Assembly: GCA_026260175.1 (NCBI GenBank)
Contig: JAKCWW010000244.1
Coordinates: forward strand, 1 to 21,333
Direction: 5' to 3'
Source of the DNA: Reticulitermes lucifugus
Taxonomy: Eukaryota > Arthropoda > Insecta > Blattodea > Rhinotermitidae
DNA length: 21,333 nucleotides
The notes under the pieces are model-generated. The model did no database searches. It worked only from the letters and a program-made list of their open reading frames with translations, and was not told the origin of the DNA. Made by a program: the position numbers and the translations under genes. Each line of letters opens with the position of its first letter. Position 1 is the stretch's first letter. This document shows, one piece after another, positions 1 through 9,454 of the stretch.

Positions 1-799
1 TCTGTAGCTTATTTAACTCCCTTCTGCTGACGTTGTAGTTGACCCTTGTCCACCATACCGTTGTAACTTAGGTTAGAGTGGGTCTAATTATCATAGTATA
101 GATCCAGTGTAATACCTTGGGCTTCAAACCCCAAGCTTTGCCAAATGTACCTTTGCAGGTCCAAAAAGCTCTATAGGCCTTATTTATCACATTACCTAGC
201 TGCGTCTTCCATGTCAATCCNTTGTCCAAAGTGAGTCCNAGGTANTTGACTTCTGCAGCCAGTTGCAATTTATGTCCAGAGAGGGTTGGTTCTTTTAGGC
301 CCCTTAAATCTGTCTTCCTTGTAAATGGTACTACCACCATCTTATGTGGGTTTATTGACAGCTGAGTCCTTTCACACCACTGCTTCACCATGTTCAGGGC
401 TTCCTGTAGGAGCTTTGAGACAGTGTTTGGAAACTTTCCGTTGACTGGGATAGCAATATCATCAGCATACCCCATCGCATTTTAGCCATTCTCGTTGAGT
501 CCTTCTATGAGTTCATCCACAACCAGACTCCACAGCAGGGGCGACAAAACGCCCCCCTGCGGACATCCCTTGGTCACAGACCCCTCCNGANTTTCTCNTG
601 CGAGTGTANCTATGATTTTCCTTTTTCCCAGCATGAAGTTGATCCACCGACATATCGTGTCCTCAAGCCCATGCCATTTAGCTGCTTCTATTATGATGCT
701 ATGTGAGGTGCTATCAAATGCTCCCTCGTCTCCAGCCCCCTTCCCTCCCGTCCCGGTGTCCACAGCCTGGGGTCTTCCCCTAGATGCCCAACCCCTCAT
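1..799 (-). pseudogene. LINE ORF2 remnant: C-terminal reverse transcriptase
   Basis: ORF2 starts at ATG 797-799. After about 28 codons of poorly conserved sequence it enters the RT at EGAFDSTSHSII, which corresponds to the first catalytic Asp block. It continues through GCPQGGVLSPLLW, then GYADDIAI with the two catalytic aspartates, the thumb-like VXYXGLTLDXGLTWK segment, and WGLKPKVLHWIYTMIIRP. An intact ORF2 would carry several hundred residues of endonuclease and early RT before FDS, so a large internal deletion is inferred. Two in-frame TAA stops interrupt it, at 482-484 (just before NAMGYADD) and at 68-70 (just before a VWW motif). Reading resumes in the same frame after each, and both positions plausibly held Tyr codons. 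Seven ambiguous bases fall in this part. The frame continues off the left edge. Confidence 0.85.
796..799 (-). promoter_or_regulatory. ATGA stop/start overlap between LINE ORF1 and ORF2
   Basis: On the minus strand the ORF1 stop TGA (798-796) overlaps the ATG (799-797) that opens the ORF2 frame. Overlapping stop/start codons are known to couple translation of the two ORFs in some insect LINEs, such as UAAUG in SART1. The same use here is inferred from the arrangement only. The overlap sits close to the inferred ORF2 deletion, so the original ORF2 start could also have been elsewhere. Confidence 0.5.
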
Positions 800-1800
800 T
801 TCCCCTTCTGGATCGCTGAGTACTTTAAAGGTGCCCTCAGACAGTCCTGTGTAGATTTTGTAGCCGCGGTTCCTTTTATTATTTTAGCCGAGTCCCGGTC
901 TACTAATAGGATAAGCCTTCTACCATGTGGCTCATCTCTAGAAACAAGAACCCTACAGTTCTCCGTATGGAGCCCTGGATTAAGGCTCTTGATCCATTCA
1001 AGAAACTCTTCAGGACCTTTAGCCACCTTTTCCTTTGTTCTGAGAGCCATCTTAATTGGTTTTGGGAGGTGCTTGGCGTCAGTTGCTTTCAGCTTCGCTC
1101 TATCCCTAATTTGGTACCCGTGAAGGGCTGTGACAAGCCAGTCTACAGACCTTTGATCAGCACAATCATAGAAGATTATGCCTCTCTCCAGTCTGTAGGA
1201 TCGGAAGAGTGGGCGTCCCCCATCCGGGGTTTCGCGAAACACCTCCCCAACCTTGGTCAATACCAGGTTTACATCCTCCGGGGACAGCTGCTCCTCGGGA
1301 TGGTCTAAGAGGACAGCCGCCCTGAAATTGAGTAGTGCTTCCTTATATGATCCAGGCTCCAAAGGAGTCTTGGGCTTTTTTGGAGGTTTCTCTGTGGGAG
1401 TGTGACCAACAGATCTGGATCGTTTTGGACCCATTAAGGGCTGAGGTGAGGTTTCGTGACCCAGTTGCTTTAAGCTCCCAGTACCACTCTGCTCCTCCTT
1501 AGCCTTCCTGAGTTTTCTCCTAGCGGCCCCAGAAAGTTTGGGTTTCACTGTATGAAGCTGTTGGACTTTATTGTCCTCCTCAGCTGTTTTGCCTCTAGAG
1601 GTTCCCTGCTCTGTCAGGTCAGATGTTCCGGCCTCAGGTTTAGTCATATGTTCAGTGTCCCTAGGTTTGCTGGAAGACCCAGCTCCCTGGGGTGGTTCGC
1701 CAAAACTGGCCCCCTTTTGAACGTATTTTTGCAGGTGTCTCTGCACAACAAAGTCCCCGCGTTTAGAGGATTTCCTCTCTTTAATCTTAGCAGTCTCCAT
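796..1800 (-). CDS. LINE ORF1 protein with DUF4780-like domain
   Basis: This open frame has no internal stops. I chose the Met at 1798-1800 (METAKIKERKSSKRG) because the 25 upstream residues, which would start at 1875, are Cys/Gly-rich and look like leader. That gives 334 residues. The first half is basic, Ser/Pro/Lys-rich and probably disordered, with KLSGAARRKLRKAKEEQ and KPPKKPK tracts suited to RNA binding. The second half (about residues 152-310 from this Met) resembles DUF4780 of insect retroelement ORF1 proteins, with the landmarks LPKPIKMAL, LNPGLHTENCRVL and RRLILLVD. I see no CCHC zinc knuckle. ORF1 proteins of LINEs usually coat the element RNA. The frame is intact while the neighbouring RT is broken, so either this copy is young or ORF1 has escaped mutation by chance. 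Confidence 0.82.
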   Translation of the reverse strand: METAKIKERKSSKRGDFVVQRHLQKYVQKGASFGEPPQGAGSSSKPRDTEHMTKPEAGTSDLTEQGTSRGKTAEEDNKVQQLHTVKPKLSGAARRKLRKAKEEQSGTGSLKQLGHETSPQPLMGPKRSRSVGHTPTEKPPKKPKTPLEPGSYKEALLNFRAAVLLDHPEEQLSPEDVNLVLTKVGEVFRETPDGGRPLFRSYRLERGIIFYDCADQRSVDWLVTALHGYQIRDRAKLKATDAKHLPKPIKMALRTKEKVAKGPEEFLEWIKSLNPGLHTENCRVLVSRDEPHGRRLILLVDRDSAKIIKGTAATKSTQDCLRAPLKYSAIQKGK

Positions 1801-1875
1801 TTCGGTCCCACGAGTATTGGGGAAATAACGGTCACCACCCGCACAGCCCCATACGGGTGGAAGGCATAAATACAA

Positions 1876-2215
1876 CGGGGTGCTGCCTGGTGCCCCGAGG
1901 GGATCGTTCGCGGCACTGCTATTTTACCACCCCAGTGCCATGCAGCCTTCGGCACGATGCCTCACACCTTGGCTTTGGTGAATCATAGGAGAAAAGGAAG
2001 GATGTTATGGAAGGGTTATTGGTTCAGACGGTTCGTTGCAGAACACACTTCGTCTGGCCCCTCGGCTGAGGCCTGTCCGGCTTAGGAGACCCTGCCAGTA
2101 GTCAACCTACCGCCGGTATAGCCCCCAGCTTCATTGGAGCACACAAACACTCGCCGCCCGCACGGACAGTGCTTCGTTAAGGCGGTGTCCCCTGGGAGGG
2201 AAGGGTTGGAATGTA
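1876..2215 (-). other. Probable 5' leader (UTR) of the LINE
   Basis: This stretch of about 340 bases upstream of ORF1 is richer in GC than the flanking DNA and has no convincing coding frame. It has short G- and C-rich runs and ends where AT-rich sequence begins near 2215. LINEs of this type carry an internal promoter in the leader, but I cannot point to an initiator. The exact 5' end could be anywhere from about 2130 to 2215. Confidence 0.5.
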
Positions 2216-2308
2216 AAAAATCAGCATCACCTTCACTTGATTTCAGGATTTGTGAAAATCAGTCACACGGTTTAAGGTTTACTTCTTATTTAGGCCTGCA
2301 CTCAAAGA

Positions 2309-2602
2309 GGATTCCAGTAGCTCAGTCGGTATAGTGACTAGAATTTGGACTGGATGACCGAGGAATAGTGTGTTTTCTGCCAGAGTCAATACATTTTTCG
2401 CTGCTCTAAAGCCTCCTAACAGGCTCTGAAACCCACCCAGTTGCCTTCCATTGAGCACCGAGGACACTTACTCAGGGGATAAAGCGACTGCTGTGTAAGC
2501 TGACAACTCTTATCTAATGATGAATACAAGAAGCTATAAGTCCACTTTCCCGTATTTGTTCCTGGCATGGCACTTAATAAACACAGGGACAACTTTACCT
2601 TT
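2309..2602 (+). mobile_element. tRNA-headed SINE, family A copy 1
   Basis: The head reads GGATTCCAGTAGCTCAGTCGG; TAGCTCAGTCGG is a good RNA polymerase III A box. The B box is not recognisable. The 3' body carries landmarks shared with three other copies in this window: an AC-CCAG start, TTGAGCACCGAGG, GGGGATAAAGCGACTG, AAGCTGACAACT and ACACAGGG. It ends with ACTTTACCTTTA, a CTTTAC-type tail. Flanking actcaaaga (2300-2308) and actcagaaa (2603-2611) match at 7 of 9 and are probably an aged target duplication. SINEs depend on LINE machinery for movement. The divergence suggests an old insertion. Confidence 0.7.
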
Positions 2603-2611
2603 ACTCAGAAA

Positions 2612-3089
2612 ATATAACATCCCCCATTCTTTCAAAGGCCAACGTAAAAATTTCCTTTAGTACATCTATACGACAATTAACATTTGCCGTATGCATTTAT
2701 CTTTCTTAACCTCATTTAATTTGTCAACAAGAAAGGCAATATAAGTATAAACGTAACATTGAGGCGCGTTCGCGGAACCATTGTTGCCGTGGAAAAGCAA
2801 TAAGTATTACATATATATTGAGTGTGTCTGTAGCCTTAGTTACCCAGCATGCAAAGCGCATGCGCCGTATTATATTGTCATCTGTGGCCTGTCTGGCTCC
2901 ACCATACTTTTCTACATTTCTCATAAACGGCACGATTTTAGGAAAACAGTTACTAAATATAAAATATATGTTTTGATTTTCTCTACAGCATTTTTCTCAA
3001 ATATTTTCCATTATAATAAAAATTCATTGAGATATCATAAATGTACATAGTTCTTCATGTAAAGTACACGTTATTCTTGTAAGATTTTA
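2612..3089. other. AT-rich stretch without a recognised gene
   Basis: I see no coding signal on either strand; the open frames are short and of biased, AT-driven composition. A short inverted repeat, gcatgc-aaagc-gcatgc, lies near 2849-2865. Nothing else can be supported. Confidence 0.5.
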
Positions 3090-3231
3090 ATCAGACATGA
3101 ATTTTCTCGACAGAATTTCGAAAAATACTCAGATATCAAATTCCATGAAAATCCGTCCAGTGGGAGCCGAGTTGTTCTATGCGGACAGAGGGGTGATCGG
3201 ACAGACAGACATGACGAAGCTAGACTAGAAT
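3090..3231 (+). mobile_element. LINE 3'-tail-like fragment
   Basis: The stretch holds AAATCCGTCCAGTGGGAGCC and then GGACAGACAGACATGACGAAG. This pattern recurs in the 3' regions of many insect retroelements (AAATCCGTYCAG followed by GACAGACAGAC). It runs directly into a pentanucleotide repeat, as expected where a LINE ends in a simple-repeat tail. No coding part remains and no target duplication was found, so the assignment rests on motif resemblance. Confidence 0.35.
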
Positions 3232-3266
3232 GGAATATAATATAATAGAATAGAATAGAATAGAAG
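3229..3266 (+). repeat. (TAGAA)n microsatellite
   Basis: Imperfect AATAT/AATAG units are followed by about four TAGAA units. This is either the tail of the element just upstream or a free microsatellite. Confidence 0.8.
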
Positions 3267-3269
3267 TAA

Positions 3270-4050
3270 GGCGGGCACCAGAGTGTCCCATGCACATCGA
3301 CCTTTTCTTATCCTTTGTGCAGCCCTTATATTCAAGTCGAAGCTAGGTTTGAAGCAATTAAAAGTTTTATTTGCCAATTGCCAATACTCGTATTTAGCAT
3401 ATTCCGTGTACAGCGTAGCAAAAACTGCCGTACATGTCGATGTAGCAGAAACGTACTTTTCACTTACAAGCAACACCGGCCCTGTAGTGACAAGAATTTA
3501 ATGTTTCTGTGGTGAGGATTAGAAAATCCACTACTGGCGAACATCAAAGTGGTCATGTATATAGCTCGGGTGGGCGGAATTACAAGGAACAGCGCCGTAA
3601 TCCGAAACCTAAGTCGAACGTGATCAGACTTGAAAGGCGTACGCAAGCAGCTGTCATCGTTTATAGCAGGATTTTTATTAATTACATGCGCAGTCGACTG
3701 GAAATGTCGATGCCACTTCTTTTAGTCCAAATCATTTTTACACTTTTACTCTGCAATATTTGTTTACAGCAGCAGTATCTTAAGGAGATCAAGGCTACTT
3801 TTCATGCTGCTTAAATCGACTTTATTTTCCCCTTCGAAGTATAGTGGCTACTATGTTTATCACCTGTTTAACGTTTAAAAATCTCCGCGTTTTGCCCATA
3901 GAAAGTTTTCAGGTCTACGTGTGTGTATTTTTTTCAGAATAAATGGTCATCATGTCCCTTAACACGTTTAATCGATCGGCCTTGCTATTGGAGACGTAGC
4001 GTGGTGTTGGTAAGGTAAGTCTAACAACCAAATTTTGAACATCGTGTATA
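3270..4050. other. Unassigned intergenic stretch
   Basis: There are several short overlapping open frames on both strands (up to about 100 codons near 3509-3814), none with a recognisable domain. Base composition is ordinary and I see no repeats. I treat it as non-coding. Confidence 0.45.
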
Positions 4051-4057
4051 TTAATAC

Positions 4058-4315
4058 CAGGGCCGGCCTTAGGCCGATTGGACCAATTTGACGCAATAGG
4101 ACCCCGCGCTCATGGGGGATTCGCGCATTACTAATTTTTAAAAATAATAAAAAATGGACAAGTTTAATTTTTCATCCTAACTTTGATATACCAAAACGTT
4201 AGTCTTTTTTTTAATTTTTTTTTTATTTTTTTTTATTTTTTTCTCTGCACAATAACTTTTAGGGGCCCACCACAAGGATCACAATCGGGCCCCGCGTTTG
4301 CTAAGGCCGGCACTG
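4058..4315. mobile_element. hAT-like MITE, 258 bp
   Basis: The terminal inverted repeats are cagggccggccttagg at 4058 and its diverged complement ending gctaaggccggcactg at 4315. CAGGGCCGGCCTTAGGC is a known hAT-type terminus. The flanking ttaatac (4051-4057) and tcaatac (4316-4322) agree at 6 of 7, which fits an aged 8-bp hAT duplication; the exact end may be off by one base. The core is T-rich (about 4200-4250) with no coding capacity, so it needed transposase from elsewhere. Orientation cannot be set. Confidence 0.75.
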
Positions 4316-4323
4316 TCAATACG

Positions 4324-4723
4324 GTAACATTTCTTTACGAAATCACGATGTACTGTAACTACTCAATGGATCTCTTCAAGATAAACATTTGTAGAAAGCT
4401 TATGATTCAGCAATGTGACACTTTTACACGCGTGACAAAAAACAAAGCTCCCTTTTCTTCAGTTAATGTGTTCCGCGAAGTCGTAACTGTTGTTTTTCTT
4501 GGAGCATGAGAATTGCGTCTGAACTTAAAATATTACTTTCGTAGTTAGCCATAAAATCTAAGAATGATAGCATGTCTTGCCTTTGTAAAGTACACACATC
4601 GCATCAGACAAACTGTACTGTTCACTAGGTGGCACGGCGATCAGTACGTGTTGAGGTTCCATAATGGTGTGTTTATTGAGTGTCTTAAAGCAGGTGGTTC
4701 AGAGGAGGTCCTGTACGAGGGAT
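4324..4723. other. Unassigned intergenic stretch
   Basis: A 108-codon open frame (4183-4509) begins inside the MITE and has no recognisable domain, so it is probably a chance frame. Nothing else is seen. Confidence 0.45.
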
Positions 4724-4737
4724 ATAATTACGTAGTA

Positions 4738-5021
4738 AGCAGTCCCATTACAGGTCTTGACAGGCCCTTAGGGCTCCACGAGGTTGAGGCTCCCAGATTT
4801 CTAGACAATCAGCACATGAAGATGGTAAGGTTGTCAGCCCTACTCACCGGCCGCCCTTACCCCCCCAAGAAAGATTGCTGGTACTCATTTCTGTTAGAGG
4901 CTGAGTCGACCGAAACGATTATGTCAATGAAAAATTCCAGTGACACCATCGGTAATCGAACCCACGACGTTCCCGCTTGTAGCGCAGTGCCTCAACCAAC
5001 TGCGCCACCGCGTGCCCCCAC
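4738..5021 (-). mobile_element. tRNA-headed SINE, family A copy 2, with perfect target duplication
   Basis: Read on the minus strand from 5021, the head contains GTGGCGCAGTTGG (A box, about 4997-5009) and GTGGGTTCGATTACC (B box, about 4951-4965), so the Pol III promoter is nearly intact. The body carries the family landmarks ATGAGTACC, GGGGGGGTAAGGGCGGCCG, GGGCTGACAACC, a CATCTTCATGTGC block and GTAATGGGAC at the 3' end. It is flanked by a perfect 14-bp duplication, ataattacgtagta (4724-4737 and 5022-5035). The intact head and perfect duplication make it one of the younger SINEs here. A 153-codon plus-strand open frame across it is a by-product of the repeat. Confidence 0.92.
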
Positions 5022-5035
5022 ATAATTACGTAGTA

Positions 5036-6321
5036 GTCAGTTAAAATTACATAATGAGCTTAGTAATTATTGCTCTTCACTTAATGCTTGTAGTACAGAC
5101 ACTCCCCAACTTATGCAACAGTTACGTGCTCGAAGGTCCGGCGTAAGTTACATTTTGCGCAAGTCGGAATTGAGTATGCAGGTAGACAACTATGTATATA
5201 CATAAGAGTCCAGTTCAAATCCAAAATTCAGCACACTGGAACCTAATCGGCAGCAACATGGCCGTGCCGCCTCCTGTTATATCGCCCAGCAGTATTCTTC
5301 CGTACGTTCGTCTCATTGCGCTTTCATTGCCGCAAAGGAAAATTCGGCGCACGTTTCAAAAATGTTGTTTAAAATTTGTCACTTTTTTTAATATTGGGTA
5401 AGTCTGAAATTGCGCTGTTCGGGGAATGTTTAAATTAGAATGATCAAATCAGGAAGGATGACATGAGCGGGATGCATGGGGAAATGAGAAATGCATACAA
5501 AATTTTAGTGGAAAATATGAAAAGAAAATCAGCGGTTCATAATCTTTTTTTCGGAACTCTAGGATCCACCTCAAAATTCTAGGCTGCAGAAGGGTGACAT
5601 GAATCAAGTTCCGTACTGACGACTCAGAAATATTAGGTGCCACCGTAAAAAAATTAGTCACCCGGGTGACCTGGCGCCCAAGAGTTGTACACATCTGGAG
5701 CATACAATATTTGGAACAACTAAGCATAAGTTAAATGCTAATATTCAAAAGTAATTTAAGAAAATATGATGTGATGGCGTGGACTAGATTTATCTGACTC
5801 AGTAGTATATAGTTCAATATGCATGGTAACGAATATTTGTGTGCTATACAAATTGTAGAATTTCTTGATCACCTGAGTTACTATCAACTTTTCAAGAAAG
5901 ACGCAGCAACATTCACCTAGACACGTAGTTAATAATATAACTTTCTTCACCATGACAGAGCACTATCCCCTAGGGGGACACGCGCCACAGTTTGATTATC
6001 ATTGCATTATGTGTGACGTCAGCGGTCACAACCTGATCTCGGGTTTTGAGCCGTGAACCTCTCACTTGCATCTACTAGTATAGATTGTTGTGACTAGATA
6101 TGTTATGAGGGCAGGTCATGGTACGGTAAGTACGCACATTTCACCAACACAGCTGTTGCTGTCATGTGTAGCACACTGTGCTGTTGTGAAGAAAAGTACA
6201 CGCATATCGTGTGGAGAACGGTTTATGCATTTATTCGTAATGCGTATAACGATAATGTTAGTAGCTACTGCTATGGGACTATGACGTAAATTGTAGGATA
6301 ATGAGTGAGTGATGAATTGGC
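5036..6321. other. Unassigned intergenic stretch
   Basis: No recognised gene. Near 5100-5175 there is an imperfect inverted arrangement, acttatgc with gcgtaagt and a later ttgcgcaagtcgg, which may be an old DNA-transposon end. A 92-codon minus frame (5449-5727), a 65-codon minus frame (5756-5953) and an 85-codon minus frame (6116-6373) show no family resemblance. A possible splice donor, GGGTAAGT, lies at 5397-5403 but no exon can be argued. Confidence 0.4.
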
Positions 6322-6500
6322 GAGGATGTGGAAGGAAGCTGTCGTGGCCTAATTTGAGGTTCCACCTCGGCATTCCGCTAGGACTTCAGACAACCACAAA
6401 TTTCTGAGTTAGGGTGCTCGTTTTCCCGTCAGAGATTTGATCCGAGCACCTCCCACATACAGGGACGTCAACTGAAAACCGCACAGCAAGCTTAACGGCC
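6322..6500 (-). mobile_element. Decayed tRNA-related SINE
   Basis: The plus strand reads GGAAGGAAGCTGTCGTGGCC near 6331-6350, which resembles the 3' part of a common insect SINE (GGAAGGAAGCGGCCGTGGCC in the version I recall). At the other end CGGATCAAATCT (minus strand, near 6430-6442) looks like a mutated B box, and gccgttaagc at 6490-6499 fits the 5' end of a tRNA-like head. No target duplication was found. The age is inferred to be high because the promoter boxes are degraded. Confidence 0.5.
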
Positions 6501-6629
6501 AAATTTACTCATATAACATATATTATATGTATGCGTATATTAAATTCGTATTAAAAACGATATCTCATCCTTCTTAAAAAGAATTGTTAATATGTTTTTA
6601 CATACAATTTTGTCTGAGTGTCTTTATTA

Positions 6630-6720
6630 TTGATACCTGTTGATGGCCCTTTGCAGCCGAAACGTGTTGTGTATTTGAAATTAAAAAATTATTACGTGTA
6701 TTGTGATTGAAGGTTCTTTA
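6630..6720 (+). mobile_element. Penelope-like 3'-tail motif (tentative)
   Basis: The stretch CTGTTGATGGCCCTTTGCAG followed by CCGAAACGTGTTGTG resembles the 'GATGGC..., GCCGAAACG' motif seen just after the GIY-YIG ORF in many arthropod Penelope-like elements. An AT-rich stretch follows. No coding sequence remains upstream. Chance similarity is possible. Confidence 0.3.
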
Positions 6721-6721
6721 T

Positions 6722-7017
6722 GAATGTCACAACGGGATGTCTAAAATAAAGTTAAATGTTCCTTCACTTTGGGCAGGAGACAAAAATCCTACCCCGCCGA
6801 AAGCTAAATTCTGTTTGTTTATCCCGCACCACATCACTTTACTCTAAAGCTGATGATTTGTGTCCAAATATTGAAAGGAAAGGTCATTCAGTACATCCGA
6901 TTTGTATGTAGACTGTGTATGCACTTTAGAATATGTATCCTGTTTTCACTCCAAATATGGGGAGCATCGTCATTTTGCATATAATTACGTATCATTTCTA
7001 GTTGAATTATAATTAAT
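6722..7017. other. Unassigned intergenic stretch
   Basis: AT-rich, with no recognised feature. Confidence 0.4.
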
Positions 7018-7030
7018 AATGTAAAGTCTT

Positions 7031-7673
7031 CGGCCGTGCTGTCTAAGGCGTGGGTCTGCGGCCGTTCACTTGCTGGGATTGCGGTTTCGAATCCCGCCGG
7101 GGGCACTGTTGTCTGTCTCTTGTGAGCAGGGGCGCACACAAGGGGGGCTGCCGGGCTGCAATCCCCCAAACCCCTAAAACCGAAATTTTAAAAACCCAGA
7201 TTTTGTAGATATTATGATATCAAAAGCTTTACGTGCTTTACCCTTTAGCATAAATCAGCCACTGAAATCACCTGATGACTAGTACATTAGAAGTTTGAAA
7301 AATAAATTAACCAAATTTAAAAAATAAGATAGAACACTGTGATTGAGTCATGGAACATGTAGTTATATTCCTATGTATATAAATGCAGTTGCAGACAGTG
7401 TTATGTTATACTTCGACATTATTTTTATAACATCATTTTTAAAATGAAACATACATTATATATATATATACCCTCAGGGTCAGCCCCCCCCCCTACCAAA
7501 TGAAAAATTCTGGGTGCGCACCTGCTTGTTATTGTCTCTGCCTTGGGCCGATCACTTGTCCAGAGGAGTCGTACCGATTGTGGTGTGTCTAAAATGAATG
7601 TGATCGTGAAGCCTCATAAGGGGAGTTCATGACCCGGAATCGGGCCAAAGCGCCATAGAAGAAGAAAAAGAGG
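7031..7673 (+). mobile_element. tRNA-headed SINE (family C), interrupted by a hAT-like element
   Basis: The SINE occupies 7031-7126 and 7533-7673. Its head has GCTGTCTAAGGCGTGGG in the A-box position and GCGGTTTCGAATCCCGCC, a clear B box, at about 7081-7098. The distal part includes CCGGAATCGGGCCAAAGCGCC and ends in a purine-rich tail (gaagaagaaaaagagg). A perfect 13-bp target duplication, aatgtaaagtctt, flanks it (7018-7030 and 7674-7686), which proves the two halves are one insertion of about 240 bp. Its body does not match the family A or B SINEs in this window. Confidence 0.9.
7127..7524. mobile_element. hAT-like non-autonomous element, 398 bp, nested in a SINE
   Basis: The ends are caggggcgcac (7127-7137) and gtgcgcacctg (7514-7524), inverted repeats matching at 10 of 11 in the CAGGGGCG style of hAT termini. 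The flanking 8-mers cttgtgag (7119-7126) and cttgttat (7525-7532) match at 6 of 8, consistent with an aged hAT duplication. The subterminal G-runs and C-runs (7141-7148 and 7486-7493) also pair. The interior is AT-rich with a (TA)n run near 7458-7470 and no coding frame. It must be younger than the SINE it splits. Confidence 0.82.
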
Positions 7674-7686
7674 AATGTAAAGTCTT

Positions 7687-9446
7687 TAATTCCTGTCTAG
7701 ATGTACACAATGGTCCATCTGATGAAATCCGAAAGTGGTTTAAAATGTTCAGGTATATAAATACAGTACTGTTTTTTGTATATTATCTTCTTATTTGAGT
7801 ACTGTGTTGGTTATTTTACTACATATTTTCTAAAATTGAGCCTTCTCTACACAAAGTCCCACGATAGGGGCCTAATGTATTCTGCGGCCATCTTTTCTGC
7901 CCTCATCTCATGTTAATAAATTAATTACTTTTATAAGTTTCCGCTACATGGGATCAGAAACTGACACAGCCTCTCGATATTGTCCTACAGTCTGAACCGT
8001 TAAAAGCTTTGCTAAACAAAGAATATGTACATTAAACGAGTAAATCAATAACATACAAGTAAACATAATGATAGTTAAATGGACGTGCCAAATCACCGAC
8101 TTATAAATGAATTAATTCATTAAATAATTAGCAATTAAGTAAAATATATCTTAATTGAGTATGCTATAAAGATCCAGGACAGTATGGAATAATACTTGTT
8201 TGTTCATCCTGAAAGACTTATTGTGGATTTAGTTCCTACGCAAATGAAAGTAGCGATTCAGTGTAAATAATAAACATTGTTTCTTAAAATGTATAAAATG
8301 AATTGCTAATTCTAATAAAATTACATTATGAAATTTGCAGTGCAAAATGAAAAGACGAATTACTTAAATATACGAAAGTTTGAAGTTATAAAAAATAATA
8401 GTACAGAAAATTTCCGATAGGATATCACGTGACGGAAATAAGGGTTCGAGCTACACTAGATGTTCTGTGGGTTCGAGGTCTTAGTGGTGGTCCGCCTGTA
8501 GTCAGTCAGTGCCGGGACATGATCGTGTATGCTCTGTGGTCAAGTGGGGACAGTAGTGCACGTGCAGTAGGTACTGCGATGACGCTTGTAATTAGGTCTG
8601 AAATACTTCAAGTCTCTTGTTTATGCAAAAGTGCGTGCGAGAAATAATTCTAATACTTCAGGGAAAGTAACAGATTAATCTACTAAATGGGCTTATACGA
8701 AGATTACAAAATTTCGAATGAAATTAGTAAGGCTAAAGCTTGATTTACAATAATTAAATTTTAAATGATCTCCCAAATTTTAGTATTGTTAATACATTGT
8801 GACGTGTCTAACGCAGTAATTTATTCCAAATAGTTTCAATTTGATGGAAACACATTTGCTCAGTGTTTCCTTCTAAATATTTGCAAACTGTATCTCCCTC
8901 ACAAAAGAATAAAAGTGATATGAAAGAAGTCGTGGACAACAGAGCCTGTAGGGAATGTCTGTGGCTGAAACAATTACCACATTCACATCTATACAAGCTG
9001 CTGTTCAGCAAAGTAGTTGTCCTGTTTAACTGCCTCCACACACGATACAAAGCAAGGCCCCTACCTTCGCTGTTCAAAGCGATAAGAAGTTTTCTCGACA
9101 ATTAAAAGTAGGAAGAAGAAATACAGGGCCTACAAGGAAAAATAAAATTTCTGCTTTCAGTGTCTAATAGTAAAGTTCCTAAATTTAGGAATTAGTTTCA
9201 ATACGCTTGATTAGTTTCTTAAACTCTAATTTATTGGGACTTGGGGGGGGCCTACTCCTAGCCGCATTTAACAAGTACAGTGTATAATGTGATTCATGCA
9301 AAGCTAAACCAACGACTGTTTGCACATCCATCTTTTCCTAGGGTAAGCTAGTGCTAGCGTTGCAAGCCCAACACTAGTTCCAAAAACGCCCACTTCCTAG
9401 GACTGGTTGGTATGAGCAAACTGTCGGTGATGTTTTTTACGTTTGT
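7687..9446. other. Long AT-rich stretch without a recognised gene
   Basis: About 1.8 kb holds only short open frames with no recognisable domains (72 codons near 8429, and 97 and 80 codons on opposite strands near 8808-9105). Two TTCGAG motifs near 8445-8475 resemble half B boxes but have no partner A box. A 9-base G run at 9243-9251 is the only notable sequence bias. Confidence 0.45.
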
Positions 9447-9454
9447 ATGAAACC

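Larger units (their letters stand above)
1..2215 (-). mobile_element. Non-LTR retrotransposon (LINE), internally deleted, cut by window edge
   Basis: This is a minus-strand LINE read from about 2215 down to 1. Its order is a GC-richer leader, ORF1 with a DUF4780-like domain, then the C-terminal half of a reverse transcriptase. ORF1 followed by an apurinic-type endonuclease and RT is the usual plan in insect LINEs, and such elements insert by target-primed reverse transcription. Here the endonuclease and the N-terminal RT blocks are missing, so this copy cannot move itself. The RT signatures (GCPQGGVLSPLLW, GYADDIAI, WGLKPKVLHWIY) suggest the broad Jockey/I/R1/LOA group; I cannot choose a clade. 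The 3' end and any target duplication lie outside the window. The 5' boundary near 2215 is only a change in base composition. Confidence 0.9.

Noticed and set aside
925..1308. 127-codon plus-strand frame
   Set aside because: It is the antisense shadow of LINE ORF1.
4564..5025. 153-codon plus-strand open frame as a host gene
   Set aside because: It lies almost wholly over the minus-strand SINE and its duplications, including the complement of the tRNA head.
5397..5403. Splice donor GGGTAAGT
   Set aside because: The upstream frame has no coding signature and no acceptor or partner exon could be argued.
7031..7100. A functional tRNA gene at the B box GGTTTCGAATCCC
   Set aside because: No acceptor or anticodon stem can be built, and the sequence continues into a SINE body with a target duplication.
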